Origin: Butyrivibrio proteoclasticus B316 | GTDB lineage: Bacteria; Bacillota; Clostridia; Lachnospirales; Lachnospiraceae | NCBI RefSeq assembly: GCF_000145035.1 | Contig: NC_014389.1 | Coordinates: 62,001-126,000, forward strand | DNA length: 64,000 nt | Reading direction: 5' to 3' | In this document: positions 40,726-49,462 of the stretch, in pieces | How positions within the stretch are numbered: the stretch's first letter is position 1 | Layout: the number at the start of each line of letters is the position of its first letter | Position numbers and translations under genes: made by a program | The notes under the pieces: generated by a model | The model's database searches: none | What the model saw: only the letters and a program-made list of their open reading frames with translations | Told to the model about the DNA's origin: nothing

Positions 40726-42115
40726 AACTACCACCACCGACTTCGTTGGAAGTGGATTCCTGCTTCAGCCACCACTGCGCGGGACTGTTCTATAAAAGCA
40801 ACAGAACTGCGGCTTATACGGTGTCCACAGGCGTTTGGTTCCCGTAGTCCCTACGGTACTTTATGTTTTTGTGTTTCTATGCTGCATCAGGGAGCATTGT
40901 CCGCCCCTTTTGAAGCAGGCACCTGGCAGCATTAACATCACGATCGTGCTCTGTACCACATACAGTGCAGGTCCATCTGCGGATAGCAAGGTCCTTGGTT
41001 TTCGGATTCCTGTGTCCGCATATATGGCATGTCTGGGATGATGCATAGAAACGTGGTACTTTGACAAGGGCGCCCTGATACAGGGGCATTTTATACTCAA
41101 GCATTTTGGTAAACTCAGACCATGATGCATCACTTATGGAACGTGCGAGCTTATGGTTTCTGATCATGCCTTTGATATTAAGATCTTCAATGCACAGGAG
41201 ACTGCACATCTTTGCAAGGCGTGTACTCTCCTTGTGGAGATAATCATGACGCGCAAAACAGACCTTCTCGTGGAGACGGGCAACCTTGCGTTTTTGCTTT
41301 ATGTAGTTGGATGAACCTTTCTTCATGCGGGAAAGACGGCGCTGCGCTCTTATGAGCTTTCCATTGGTTTCATAGAGATACTTCATGTTTGGAGCAACAG
41401 TTCCGTCATCAAGAACATAGAATGACCTTAGTCCCAGATCAAGGCCATGCTCCATGCCATGATTGCCTTTAATAAGAGAAGCACTTTCTATCTTTAAGGT
41501 CAGGGATACAAAGTACTTGCCTGATGGTTTCCTTATGAGCGTAGCATTCAATATCTCGCCAGGTATATCACGGGAGAGCTTTATGCGCACCATGCCAATC
41601 TTGGGGATATTTATGAAATGCTTGTCCAAGGACAGTCTGATGCCGCCATTTTGGTTTCTTGTGCGGTAGGAAATACCAGATTCCTTTTTGGAACGGAACT
41701 TAGGATAGCCGCCACTATGACTAAAGAACTTCTCAAATGACAGCTGTAAGTCTTTAAGCTCTTCCTGAAGAGCCATGGAATCAGCCTCTTTAAGCCACGG
41801 ATATACGAGTTTTAAGTATTTAAGGTCATTTGCGCAGGCATTGTAGTTCATACTGCGGTGCTGAGTGCGCCATGCAAGGCTTCTCATGTTCAGATAGTAG
41901 TTGTGAACAAATCTGCAGCAGTCTGCTGTAACAGACATCTGTTTTCGCTGCGTGATATTTGGATATATACGATATTGATATCTAAGGTAAATGAACTGTT
42001 CCATGGATATAGCATACCACAAAATCACGCAGAGCGCACGTATGTTTGGGTTGTATCTGGCAATTCATCCCCAACCGGCATTCGCTGGAAGGGGTTTTCT
42101 CGCCAGATAATTTAT
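40726..42115 (-). mobile_element. TnpB-only IS200/IS605-family element 3
   Basis: Right end near 40726: hairpin CACTTCCAACGAAGTCGGTGG followed by TGGTAGTTCAA. Left end near 42115: TTATAAATTATCTGGCGAGA and a second hairpin. No tnpA. It interrupts a rep-like pseudogene. Same family as the mini remnant at 20-75 and shares GGGATGAATTGC at the left end with element 1. Confidence 0.75.
40877..42004 (-). CDS. tnpB: TnpB RNA-guided nuclease, element 3
   Basis: 375 residues from MEQFIYLRYQYRIYPN. RuvC residues: D in HGLDLGLRSF, E in LCIEDLNIKGM, D in HDRDVNAA; zinc finger CHICGHRNPK...CTVCG. Intact. Omega RNA expected to overlap its 3' end and the right-end hairpin. Confidence 0.9.
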   Translation of the reverse strand: MEQFIYLRYQYRIYPNITQRKQMSVTADCCRFVHNYYLNMRSLAWRTQHRSMNYNACANDLKYLKLVYPWLKEADSMALQEELKDLQLSFEKFFSHSGGYPKFRSKKESGISYRTRNQNGGIRLSLDKHFINIPKIGMVRIKLSRDIPGEILNATLIRKPSGKYFVSLTLKIESASLIKGNHGMEHGLDLGLRSFYVLDDGTVAPNMKYLYETNGKLIRAQRRLSRMKKGSSNYIKQKRKVARLHEKVCFARHDYLHKESTRLAKMCSLLCIEDLNIKGMIRNHKLARSISDASWSEFTKMLEYKMPLYQGALVKVPRFYASSQTCHICGHRNPKTKDLAIRRWTCTVCGTEHDRDVNAARCLLQKGRTMLPDAA

Positions 42116-42410
42116 AAGAGAATGATAGACATTGTTATCAAAGTCAAAATGCGCTTGAAGATTGCGGGTTTCAATTGCACTTCCAGTGCTGAAAAGATAG
42201 GCATTTACAGCAAATTTTCCACGGCAATCTGTGGGGCGGAGTATATCGTATTTCTTACAATCGCTTAGAAGCGTTTTTACACGTTCTTCTGAAATGCCCA
42301 ACATTTCAGCCATTTCTTTTTATCACTTTTCAGAAGGTAGACTATATTTGTTTTAAATTCCATCCTCTGGGCAAGTAGTAAACTAATACCGACCAGGTTA
42401 AGGGGGATCT
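42065..42410 (-). pseudogene. Remnant of a plasmid replication (RepL/Rep-like) gene
   Basis: One frame reads NKIPLNLVGISLLLAQRME and TNIVYLLKSDKKK. After a frameshift near 42314 a second reads MAEMLGISEERVKTLLSDC, KYDILRPTDCRGKFAVNAYLF, then runs into TnpB element 3. A winged-helix pattern ending in a GxFxVNxYLF strand is typical of Firmicute Rep proteins. Assignment moderate; inactivation clear. Confidence 0.5.
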
Positions 42411-42429
42411 TGTTATTTTCCCAGAGTGA

Positions 42430-42960
42430 ACTCGAGAGTAAAGAAAAAGCTTAAAGATACAGAAAAGCCATAGATGCTCGTGAAACATATCTAGGTGTTT
42501 TAAATGAGCCCGCAATAGATAAAATTAAGGGCAAGGCGAGGGAAAATGTTATAAGTAAGATTCAGGGCAAGGATGAGGTTATACTGGATAAAGCTGATTA
42601 TATGGATTTAATCAGAACAGCAAGACTTGTTAGCGGATTGAGGAAAAAATGGAAAAGATGGCAACTGCCTATAACGAGAAGATGGAATAAGCGGAAAGAG
42701 CTATCACTGGTGCTAAAATAAAGATCAGAGATATGCTTGATAAAGCTAGAAGTGAAGCCCGTGAAATCATAGATGAGGCTCGGGGAAAAGGGGTTAAAAT
42801 GAGGCTGGAAGATGCCAAGAATGAAATTGACCTGGAACGATACAGAAACTTGGAAGAAAGATTTCCTGATACATTCAAGAAAATGCGTAATGATATGCAG
42901 CAAGAAAAGAGTATAAGCCGTACGATTCCGAATCACGATTATTATGATAGGAGTTTTTGA
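42430..42960 (+). pseudogene. Remnant of a Pre/Mob relaxase gene (C-terminal part)
   Basis: Frames 42430-42720 and 42700-42960 together give a charged coiled coil (MLDKARSEAREIIDEARGKG and following) like Mob/Pre C-termini. They are separated by stops and frame changes, and the relaxase domain is missing. Confidence 0.45.
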
Positions 42961-42972
42961 TTTGCAATATGT

Positions 42973-43008
42973 ATTTGCATTGCATAATTGCATTGCAAAT
43001 ATTATAAT
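42973..43008 (+). promoter_or_regulatory. brnTA promoter with palindromic operator
   Basis: Inverted repeat with arms ATTTGCATTGCA (42973-42984) and TGCATTGCAAAT (42989-43000), one mismatch, covers the -35 TTGCAT (42980-42985). Spacer 17 nt, -10 TATAAT (43003-43008). Fits autoregulation by BrnA. Confidence 0.7.
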
Positions 43009-43014
43009 AAAACC

Positions 43015-43306
43015 ATGGAAGAGCTAATTTTGAATGGGATGATGAAAAAGAACAAAAGAATATCAAGAAGCATAAAATGGACTTTTCTACCGCAGCACAT
43101 GTGTTTTCAGATAACTGTCGTATAGAAAAGTATGATGGAAAACATAGCGAAGATGAGGATCGCTATAAGGTTATTGGGGCCATAAATGGCTACCTGATGA
43201 TCATAGTTGTTTCATACACTATGAGAAAAATGATAAAGTAATCCGGATGATATCCGCAAGAAAAGCTGAAAAGGAAGAGAGGGAAGAATATTATGGCAAC
43301 TATTAG
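43015..43306 (+). pseudogene. brnT: Broken BrnT toxin gene
   Basis: Pieces in different frames: MEEL, then FEWDDEKEQKNIKKHKMDFS, the diagnostic DRYKVIGAINGYLMI, and finally VIRMISARKAEKEEREEYYG ending inside brnA. At least two frameshifts (near 43025 and 43200) separate them. BrnT is a RelE-fold ribonuclease; this copy cannot make full-length protein. Confidence 0.75.
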
Positions 43307-43619
43307 AAAAAAAATAGATGTATCTGCAGAGCTTACAGCAGAACAATTGCATATGCTAAAAGAAGCCGAGAATACGGAGTATGTATTTGATGAAGACAAT
43401 CCGATCCTTTCCAGGGAAGAGCTTGCTCAGTTCAGAAGAGTTTCGGAGCTTATTAAAGAAGAGCGTGAAAATAACCAAAAACAGAATGTTACACTGAGAT
43501 TATCCCCCAGAGCGGTGCGCAAAGCAAAATCTTTGGGAAAGGGATATACTAGCATTTTAGCAAAGATTGTCGAAAAAGCATTAGATAATCCGGAACTTGC
43601 AGAACTGCTGATGAAATGA
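43293..43619 (+). CDS. brnA: BrnA antitoxin
   Basis: 108 residues. DEDNPILSREELAQFRRVSE in the N-terminal half is typical of BrnA, and VTLRLSPRAVRKAKSLGKG is the C-terminal ribbon-helix-helix region that binds DNA. Intact although its toxin is broken, so it may survive as an autoregulator or anti-addiction factor against related BrnT toxins (inference). Confidence 0.8.
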   Translation: MATIRKKIDVSAELTAEQLHMLKEAENTEYVFDEDNPILSREELAQFRRVSELIKEERENNQKQNVTLRLSPRAVRKAKSLGKGYTSILAKIVEKALDNPELAELLMK

Positions 43620-43867
43620 TAAAAGCCCTAGCTTACGTAAGCTGTTGTTCTCTTTTTGCCGTGGAATGTCGCCTGAATGAAATTACTACCATCAAAGCCC
43701 ATAACTGCTATTTTTCGATGTTCTTCTACAATATTCATTTGTTGTGCTTCCCCTATGGCAAAATTTTACATTATTGATGAGGCCCCTTCTGTCAGATGGC
43801 AGTAGCTCATATTAATATTGTATGTAGTAATCTGACGTTGCAAAGTTCTACCCGTGGCAGCAGGCAA

Positions 43868-43905
43868 TAAAAAAAGCCGTGGTGTATTTCTACATCACAG
43901 CTTTT
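43868..43905 (-). terminator. Hairpin terminator
   Basis: Arms AAAGCTGTGATGTA and TACACCACGGCTTT (mismatched centre) followed by TTTTTATTG. Confidence 0.75.
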
Positions 43906-43932
43906 CTGCTATTTTCAAGTAAAGCGGTTTTC

Positions 43933-44217
43933 CTATCCCCTTCTAAAGGGCTTATTGCCCGTAAGGGGATTCCATGATTCTGATGGCAAAGCTTGGTCTT
44001 CTTCATGCAAATAATATTCATAATTATACGGCTTGTACTCAAAAGATAGGTCAGAATCTACGTGCGCAATCTCTGACATTTTTCTTCCTAGCCATCGCGC
44101 CTGTTCAATACTTAGTGGCAATTCTATGTATGCCAACTCATGATTTTCAGCATCATTAAGGCGTCGAATAAGACTATCACAAATATTTTGACTGAGTTCT
44201 TCTTCGGTATGTTTCAT
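43933..44217 (-). CDS. Hypothetical protein
   Basis: 94 residues from MKHTEEELSQNICDSL; ATG overlaps the stop of the membrane-protein gene upstream. Helical. Unknown. Confidence 0.55.
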   Translation of the reverse strand: MKHTEEELSQNICDSLIRRLNDAENHELAYIELPLSIEQARWLGRKMSEIAHVDSDLSFEYKPYNYEYYLHEEDQALPSESWNPLTGNKPFRRG

Positions 44218-44510
44218 AACTTTCTTTTTTTCTTGAACTTTCTTCTGATTTTGGTTTTTATCCTCGTCAGCAGGCGTGGTCCGATATAAGTTATTCCTCC
44301 GGCACATATAAGTATCAGCCCAGTCCACCATACTCCAATAAGTATGAGCATATACCGATACACTGGCTCTTGCTTATATGCTACTGCATAAGGGTACATC
44401 CTTTTAAGTACAAGTTCTGCCACAGATGCAGCGATGAATAGCGCTGCTCCTATCCACACTAAATTCGTGTTCTGCGTCTGTTTTGCCGCTTTTCTACTCA
44501 CAGTATTCAT
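44214..44510 (-). CDS. Small membrane protein
   Basis: 98 residues with two predicted transmembrane helices (LVWIGAALFIAASVAELVL and YMLILIGVWWTGLILICAGG) and a very basic C-terminal tail (RIKTKIRRKFKKKRK). Coupled with the following gene. Confidence 0.6.
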   Translation of the reverse strand: MNTVSRKAAKQTQNTNLVWIGAALFIAASVAELVLKRMYPYAVAYKQEPVYRYMLILIGVWWTGLILICAGGITYIGPRLLTRIKTKIRRKFKKKRKL

Positions 44511-44520
44511 AAGCTATTCC

Positions 44521-44742
44521 TTAGTCTTTCATGATAGAGAGCATAGTTCCTTTTACCTTCTGCTTGGATACATCCAAAACACCTAATACAGTACATGAGC
44601 TTCTTCCCATATAGAGCATAGGGCACTGACTCATTTCCCATATCATTTCAGCCTGCGCTTAGGACAGTAATTTGTCCTCTGATATCGTTATACCAAATTC
44701 AGGTTTCTTTTGACGTATTTTAAGCTTTGCGTATTTTGGCTG
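44521..44742 (-). pseudogene. Degenerate small gene with an in-frame stop
   Basis: A single frame reads KYAKLKIRQKKPEFGITISE, DKLLS, a TAA, then AQAEMIWEMSQCPMLYMGRS and continues to a stop before the next gene. It lacks an ATG at the front. The part after the stop (from MIWEMS) could still be made as about 40 residues. Confidence 0.3.
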
Positions 44743-44796
44743 TTATTAATATTCTCAAACGTCAAATATTGTTTCTTAATTTTATTTATCTGCCAT

Positions 44797-44991
44797 CTAT
44801 TGTATTCTTATCAAATGATATGCTAAGACTGCGATCATTACTCCTATTATAGGACCTGTGACTGCTATAACTGTAGGAACCGTTATGTGCAGAGCGTACA
44901 TAAGGATGATAGTAAGTGGTATTGCCATACCAATACACCCAAGAAGGATCAGCAGTCGACATTTCCTGGTGTTTTTGATTTCTTTATTCAT
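44797..44991 (-). CDS. Small membrane protein
   Basis: 64 residues, two hydrophobic helices (LLILLGCIGMAIPLTIILMY and the C-terminal half). No family recognised. Confidence 0.5.
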   Translation of the reverse strand: MNKEIKNTRKCRLLILLGCIGMAIPLTIILMYALHITVPTVIAVTGPIIGVMIAVLAYHLIRIQ

Positions 44992-45190
44992 ATCTTACAT
45001 TACCTGCCTTTTTATAATTTAATGCTTCCTCATAAAGCTTTTTAACGTCTTCGCTTTTAGGATGATGAGTATACAGTATTTTTTCTCAATGTCATTAAGT
45101 TAAGAGCAAGATCATTAAAATAGCCATCAACAGATTTGTGTTGATGAGATATTTGTCGTTTTAATTTGGATTAAGCTTTATTGTATTAAG
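44992..45190. other. Gene-less stretch with coding debris
   Basis: A minus-strand fragment (YTHHPKSEDVKKLYEEALNY) ends at the start of the gene at 44991 but has no start and is frameshifted upstream at an A-run. No intact gene. Confidence 0.3.
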
Positions 45191-45673
45191 TCAGTGAGTT
45201 GACAACATAAGATTGGTAATTGTGTCACTATCTTTCGGAGTTAAATAAACAAAATACTTGGTAGTAGGGTTTATGGCAGAACGTGAACAATCTATTACTT
45301 TACGAACATAAGATTTGTCTAATGTTTTATCTATTACAGATACATAGCCACCTTGCAATACATTAATAGTGTCACTTTCTCCATCTTCATTCTCAATAAG
45401 CAAAGCAACTGCTGCCTTATGGAAAAGAGTCTTATCTTTGCTTACAACCCTAGATATTTCATAATTAGAATCACTATCGTTCTCATAAAAGCTATTACCG
45501 TTGATTGTTATTTCGTGGTATCCTTGTCTTTCTAATTTTTTAATAGCATCCATTTCTATAGTTGATGCGAAGTCCTTTCCAAAACTTGTTTGAGAAATAA
45601 ATAATGAAAAACTATAAATTGATATAACCATAATAAGAGTTAACCTAAATAGAGCCTTAACCGCATCTGACAT
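45191..45673 (-). CDS. Membrane-anchored or exported hypothetical protein
   Basis: 160 residues; residues 8-28 (LFRLTLIMVISIYSFSLFIS) form one hydrophobic helix, the rest is soluble and acidic. Probably a type II-anchored extracellular protein. Unknown function. Confidence 0.55.
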   Translation of the reverse strand: MSDAVKALFRLTLIMVISIYSFSLFISQTSFGKDFASTIEMDAIKKLERQGYHEITINGNSFYENDSDSNYEISRVVSKDKTLFHKAAVALLIENEDGESDTINVLQGGYVSVIDKTLDKSYVRKVIDCSRSAINPTTKYFVYLTPKDSDTITNLMLSTH

Positions 45674-45820
45674 AATATTTTTCCTTTCGTATCACAAAAA
45701 AATAATTACTTGTCTACGCTGTTTTACTTTTTTATTTCATTAAAGGTTATTTTTGATTTTTGATGTAAAGTTTTTCAATCTGTCTTTATCTTAATAACGT
45801 TGTATTTTTCTCCCTGCTTT

Positions 45821-46096
45821 TTATGTTTCCTCTTTATCATCAAGCTGCGTAAGCATAATGAAGTCATCCATATCTTCCACATAAGGTTGTTCATCGAAAC
45901 AGTCGCGAATGCTGCAGCATGTTTCTTCGTCCATTACATTGGCGAACTGTTTGTCAAAATCATCATCATCGGTTTCGATATCAATGGAATCTTTCACTCT
46001 CGTCCATTTTCTTGTTGCTGCATGACTGTTAATTTTAAGTATTTCTATAAAATTTCCATCTTGAAACTCAACGCTGTATTTCATTGTTTTTATCAT
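45821..46096 (-). CDS. Hypothetical acidic protein
   Basis: 91 residues from MIKTMKYSVEFQDG; acidic second half (ETDDDDFDKQF). RBS AGAGGTCC is weak. Confidence 0.5.
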   Translation of the reverse strand: MIKTMKYSVEFQDGNFIEILKINSHAATRKWTRVKDSIDIETDDDDFDKQFANVMDEETCCSIRDCFDEQPYVEDMDDFIMLTQLDDKEET

Positions 46097-46197
46097 AATG
46101 GACCTCTCAAACAGCAATCTCCTTTACAGAAAGTGATACAAATGCAGTATTTGCATCAAATGAACTATATGGAAATATTATATCATAATTTCTTTGT

Positions 46198-46578
46198 TCA
46201 ATTTTGCGTATTTATTCTGGTTGGCAGTTCATTTTCAGCAAAGAATTTATATTCGCACACAATAAGTTCATCTTCCTCGATCGCCATTACCTGCAGTTTC
46301 ATCAGGAACAGAATATCTTTAAGATATTTTATATCCTTAAGTTCCTCGGGAGTATTTTCCTGAATCCTCTTAAACAAAGCTCCAAGCCTCCAGGAAGCTC
46401 TGCAATGACGCAGAAGATAGTTTTCGACATCACTTATTTCCGAAAGGATCCGGCATATCTCTTTTTCTGGAAGTTCATTTTTATACATTTCAGGCATCAT
46501 GGCCTTCACTTTAGTATATGCTTTGGATACAAGGTCTCGTGTTCGTTTTTGTTCTTCTTTTTTATTATATTCTTGCAT
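46198..46578 (-). CDS. Hypothetical helical protein
   Basis: 126 residues, helical throughout, no motif. RBS AAAAGGAGCG. Confidence 0.55.
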   Translation of the reverse strand: MQEYNKKEEQKRTRDLVSKAYTKVKAMMPEMYKNELPEKEICRILSEISDVENYLLRHCRASWRLGALFKRIQENTPEELKDIKYLKDILFLMKLQVMAIEEDELIVCEYKFFAENELPTRINTQN

Positions 46579-46758
46579 TTTTACGCTCCTTTTATGGAAT
46601 TTTTTATGCCGGTTGAAGTTTGTATTTTCCTGGCTTTCTAATATTTCGCATACTGCGCATGGAAAGTGTTATAATCATACTGTCATGTAGCGATATAAAT
46701 CGCATACCTGCTGCTATTTGAAATTATCATAGAAATTTTACAGATTATAAGGAGTATT

Positions 46759-47382
46759 ATGGAATCTTATTTATATATCACATCTCAGAACATTCCTGGG
46801 GCGGAGCTGTTTATGTTTTCATTTTGCATCTTAGTGTTCAGTGCTATTTTTGACATTGTGTTTACTTTTACCGGACTGTTTTATAAAGGGGATGCGCTTC
46901 ATAGATCCAAGTACCATTCCATGATAATTATGACAACCGAAATACTTGCAATGATAGGATTGTCCCTGGCAGTCATATTTGCTTTCATGTCTGGCAATTG
47001 GTTTTATAAATCCATTTTCATATTGTTATTTTGCGTCTGCGTCATATTGTTTTCTAACACTGTACTTTCAACCCTTAGGATATTCCGGACAAAAAAGACT
47101 TTCAATGAGATGGAAGCTGTTTACGAACTTATCAAAGAAAATGATAAAAAAGACCAGCCAAATCTTTTGTTTGAATATTTCATGACAAGAAAAAGGAACC
47201 TTAAGAGCAGGCTGTTATCTGAGGGGTACTGCAGTAAGAAAGACCTTCTGCTATTAAAAAATGTCTTCAGATATTCGACAAAAGACGAAGTCCGTTGTTT
47301 TGTTCTTTCCAAAATGATCATGGATGAAGATAATAACAAGGCCGATTCAGATACCACTCCGGATAATACCGCTTCCCAATAA
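46759..47382 (+). CDS. Membrane protein
   Basis: 207 residues, three predicted transmembrane helices in the first 110 residues and a charged cytoplasmic-type tail. RBS AAGGAGTATT. A TGTTATAAT -10 lies near 46670. No family recognised. Confidence 0.55.
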   Translation: MESYLYITSQNIPGAELFMFSFCILVFSAIFDIVFTFTGLFYKGDALHRSKYHSMIIMTTEILAMIGLSLAVIFAFMSGNWFYKSIFILLFCVCVILFSNTVLSTLRIFRTKKTFNEMEAVYELIKENDKKDQPNLLFEYFMTRKRNLKSRLLSEGYCSKKDLLLLKNVFRYSTKDEVRCFVLSKMIMDEDNNKADSDTTPDNTASQ

Positions 47383-47407
47383 CAGAAAAAATAGTTGCAT
47401 TCAGAGC

Positions 47408-47788
47408 TTAATTGATACGCATCAGCACGCCGTCTTTATTTTCAACTTTTATGGATCCGGACTCTGTATAGCATGGTCTGTCCATATTTATGCTGTATGA
47501 CATCACCCAGCTATCATCGATGAGCTCTCTTTCATATCCCCAGTCTTCTTTATATCGCGATACAGACAGACATTCATATGTGCTATAGCCAAAATATCCT
47601 CTGATCACATGATATACGAGATTTCCAAACTGGGCTTCCCAGCGGTTTATTTCCCTAAGGATATCTTCAGGGACATCTGTTATCTTATCCTTGTCCGAGC
47701 ACCAGATTTTTCCGGTTTCTTTATAATCTGCGATAACATCTTCCCTGATCTTTAAGCTTTCCATTCTTCTTATAGCTTCGTTTTTCAT
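47408..47788 (-). CDS. Hypothetical protein of a gut mobile-element family
   Basis: 126 residues. The segment EAQFGNLVYHVIRGYFGYST and the MDRPCYTESGSIKVEN ending resemble an unnamed family common on Lachnospiraceae elements (from memory). Convergent with the membrane-protein gene. Confidence 0.5.
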   Translation of the reverse strand: MKNEAIRRMESLKIREDVIADYKETGKIWCSDKDKITDVPEDILREINRWEAQFGNLVYHVIRGYFGYSTYECLSVSRYKEDWGYERELIDDSWVMSYSINMDRPCYTESGSIKVENKDGVLMRIN

Positions 47789-48077
47789 GTATCCACCTTA
47801 TCAGAATGTGCAACTGGTTTTGTTATTTCAACTGTTCTTTTGGACTATAATTGTCTCTGCATTATGGATTTTCATCCATCTTTTCCTCTGGTACTTCAAC
47901 CAGGTCGGCTTTTTCATATTTCTTTGATACGTCATATTGTATTCTTTTTTATGATAACACAAACAAGAGTGATGAAATATGTTTAGATCAGCTTTTAATG
48001 ATGTTTGACTTATTAAAGACAAACTTTTATATCCTGCTGCCTTGGAGCATAAGCACTCCAGCAATCTAAAAATGGGC

Positions 48078-48187
48078 AAAAAAATGATGTCCTGCCATTC
48101 CGGCAAGACATCTTCAGGCATTAAGATTATTTTTTTAACTTTCGTTAAAGAAACCTTTAAGCAGAACAGGAGGTGCACCCTGTCCTG
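48078..48187 (-). ncRNA. Candidate small RNA 1 (about 110 nt)
   Basis: Promoter: TTGCTT (48221-48216), 16-nt spacer, extended -10 TGCTATAAT (-10 at 48199-48194). The transcript would fold as hairpin AGGACAGG/CCTGTTCT, a second hairpin TTTAAC-GAAA-GTTAAA with a GNRA tetraloop, and terminator GATGTCTTGCC/GGCAGGACATC followed by seven T. No ORF fills it. Confidence 0.55.
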
Positions 48188-48249
48188 AGTTTTATTATAG
48201 CACAGTATATGTTAAAAGCAAGATATTTTTCGAACAGCTGTTCTTATAG

Positions 48250-48337
48250 AAAAACGGCCTGTTCCCTTTTACAGGATCAGGCCGTAGCAAGTGGGCGCTT
48301 ACATACCCAGAAGCTTTATATGGGTTCCAACCTTAGT
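48250..48337 (-). ncRNA. Candidate small RNA 2 (about 88 nt)
   Basis: Promoter TTGAAA, 18-nt spacer, extended -10 TGCTATAAT (-10 at 48349-48344). The transcript contains hairpin ACCCA/TGGGT and ends with terminator ACGGCCTG/CAGGCCGT plus TTTTT. Same promoter style as small RNA 1 directly downstream. Confidence 0.55.
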
Positions 48338-48428
48338 TAGCTTATTATAGCAGATTCTATATCATGATTTCAAACAAAATATAGTTACTGCCCTTAGGTA
48401 TCTGCTGTATACAAAGACGCGTGGATAT

Positions 48429-48875
48429 TCACATATCATCCGTATATCCGTCGCTATTTACGATATATACATCATTATCTTTCTGCTCTCCAAGGATGCT
48501 CATGACTGCTTCTTCTTTTGTCATATCCCATTCTTGTTCAAAAACAAATTCAGGATCACGCTCATATCGCCTACACAGATTATCAACATTTATACCATTA
48601 AAGGTTCCCATATATTCGAGGTTATATCCTATGATGTCATAACCAATATATGCGTCAAAAATCATATCCTTCTCTTCGTCTTCGCCAATGTCGTTTGTGT
48701 GTATGAATATGATCTGAAGCCCGCAGTCTATCATACACTTTACATGGTCAGCCCATAATTCCGACTTATTGTATTCTTTTGCCATGTCAGGAAGTTTTTT
48801 AATGAAATCTTCAACGTAATTTAGGCCTCTTAGATTAATACTGTACTTTATGCTTTCTGATATTCGTTTTTCCAT
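48429..48875 (-). CDS. Hypothetical protein
   Basis: 148 residues, mixed, acidic; no motif. Follows the gene at 48899 closely. Confidence 0.55.
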   Translation of the reverse strand: MEKRISESIKYSINLRGLNYVEDFIKKLPDMAKEYNKSELWADHVKCMIDCGLQIIFIHTNDIGEDEEKDMIFDAYIGYDIIGYNLEYMGTFNGINVDNLCRRYERDPEFVFEQEWDMTKEEAVMSILGEQKDNDVYIVNSDGYTDDM

Positions 48876-48898
48876 AGTTTGTTCCTGTAAAACTGTAA

Positions 48899-49246
48899 TT
48901 ATTTGATCCTTACAAATCGCTGTTCTCTTTCAAGAGCCTCTCTGTAATGTCTTGCATCTTCCTCGATAAACGCCTTTAAATGTTTACCTGCACTCATCCT
49001 TCTGGTGATGAACCTGTCAAAGAAATCTTCGATCGCGCCATCACCAAGCATATCTTTAAGATAAGCTTCAAGGGCTGCATTCATCTTATTGCTCTCAGAG
49101 AGCATCTGATAAGGGTATTCCAGCATTCCTGAAACTTCTTTTGTATCTTCTTTTGAGAGTCTGTATTTCTTGAGCACTCTTTTAAGTTCTTTTACTTCTG
49201 AATTCTTAACATCTTCTGTCATATATGTTGCTGGATTTCTTTTCAT
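48899..49246 (-). CDS. Hypothetical helical protein
   Basis: 115 residues, helical, charged. Start MKRNPATYMTEDVKN with AGGAGGAATACC upstream. Confidence 0.55.
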   Translation of the reverse strand: MKRNPATYMTEDVKNSEVKELKRVLKKYRLSKEDTKEVSGMLEYPYQMLSESNKMNAALEAYLKDMLGDGAIEDFFDRFITRRMSAGKHLKAFIEEDARHYREALEREQRFVRIK

Positions 49247-49462
49247 CTTGGTATTCCTCCTATTGTCAGTTTACGGTTTTATTATCTTCCCGGGGAAATA
49301 AGGTTTAATACGCCAAGAAGGCATATGAGCATCCCAAGGCCTGCCATCGCATACGCTCATGGCGTTGCCTTTTTGAAAAACTAAGGAAAGATAAAGAAAA
49401 GACACTTACCGAAGGTGTATACTCGCGGGCCGGTGCCGGTAAAAGCTCTGTGAGATATTTGG

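Noticed and set aside
45750..45780. Remnant of an IS200 tnpA 3' end (sequence ACATCAAAAATCA shared with 31079-31101)
   Set aside because: The match is about 15 AT-rich bases and no further transposase sequence follows.
47828..48178. 116-codon minus-strand ORF
   Set aside because: It runs through the candidate small RNA and its terminator and has no RBS; another frame (DVSKKYEKADLVEVPEEK) looks like a small decayed fragment.
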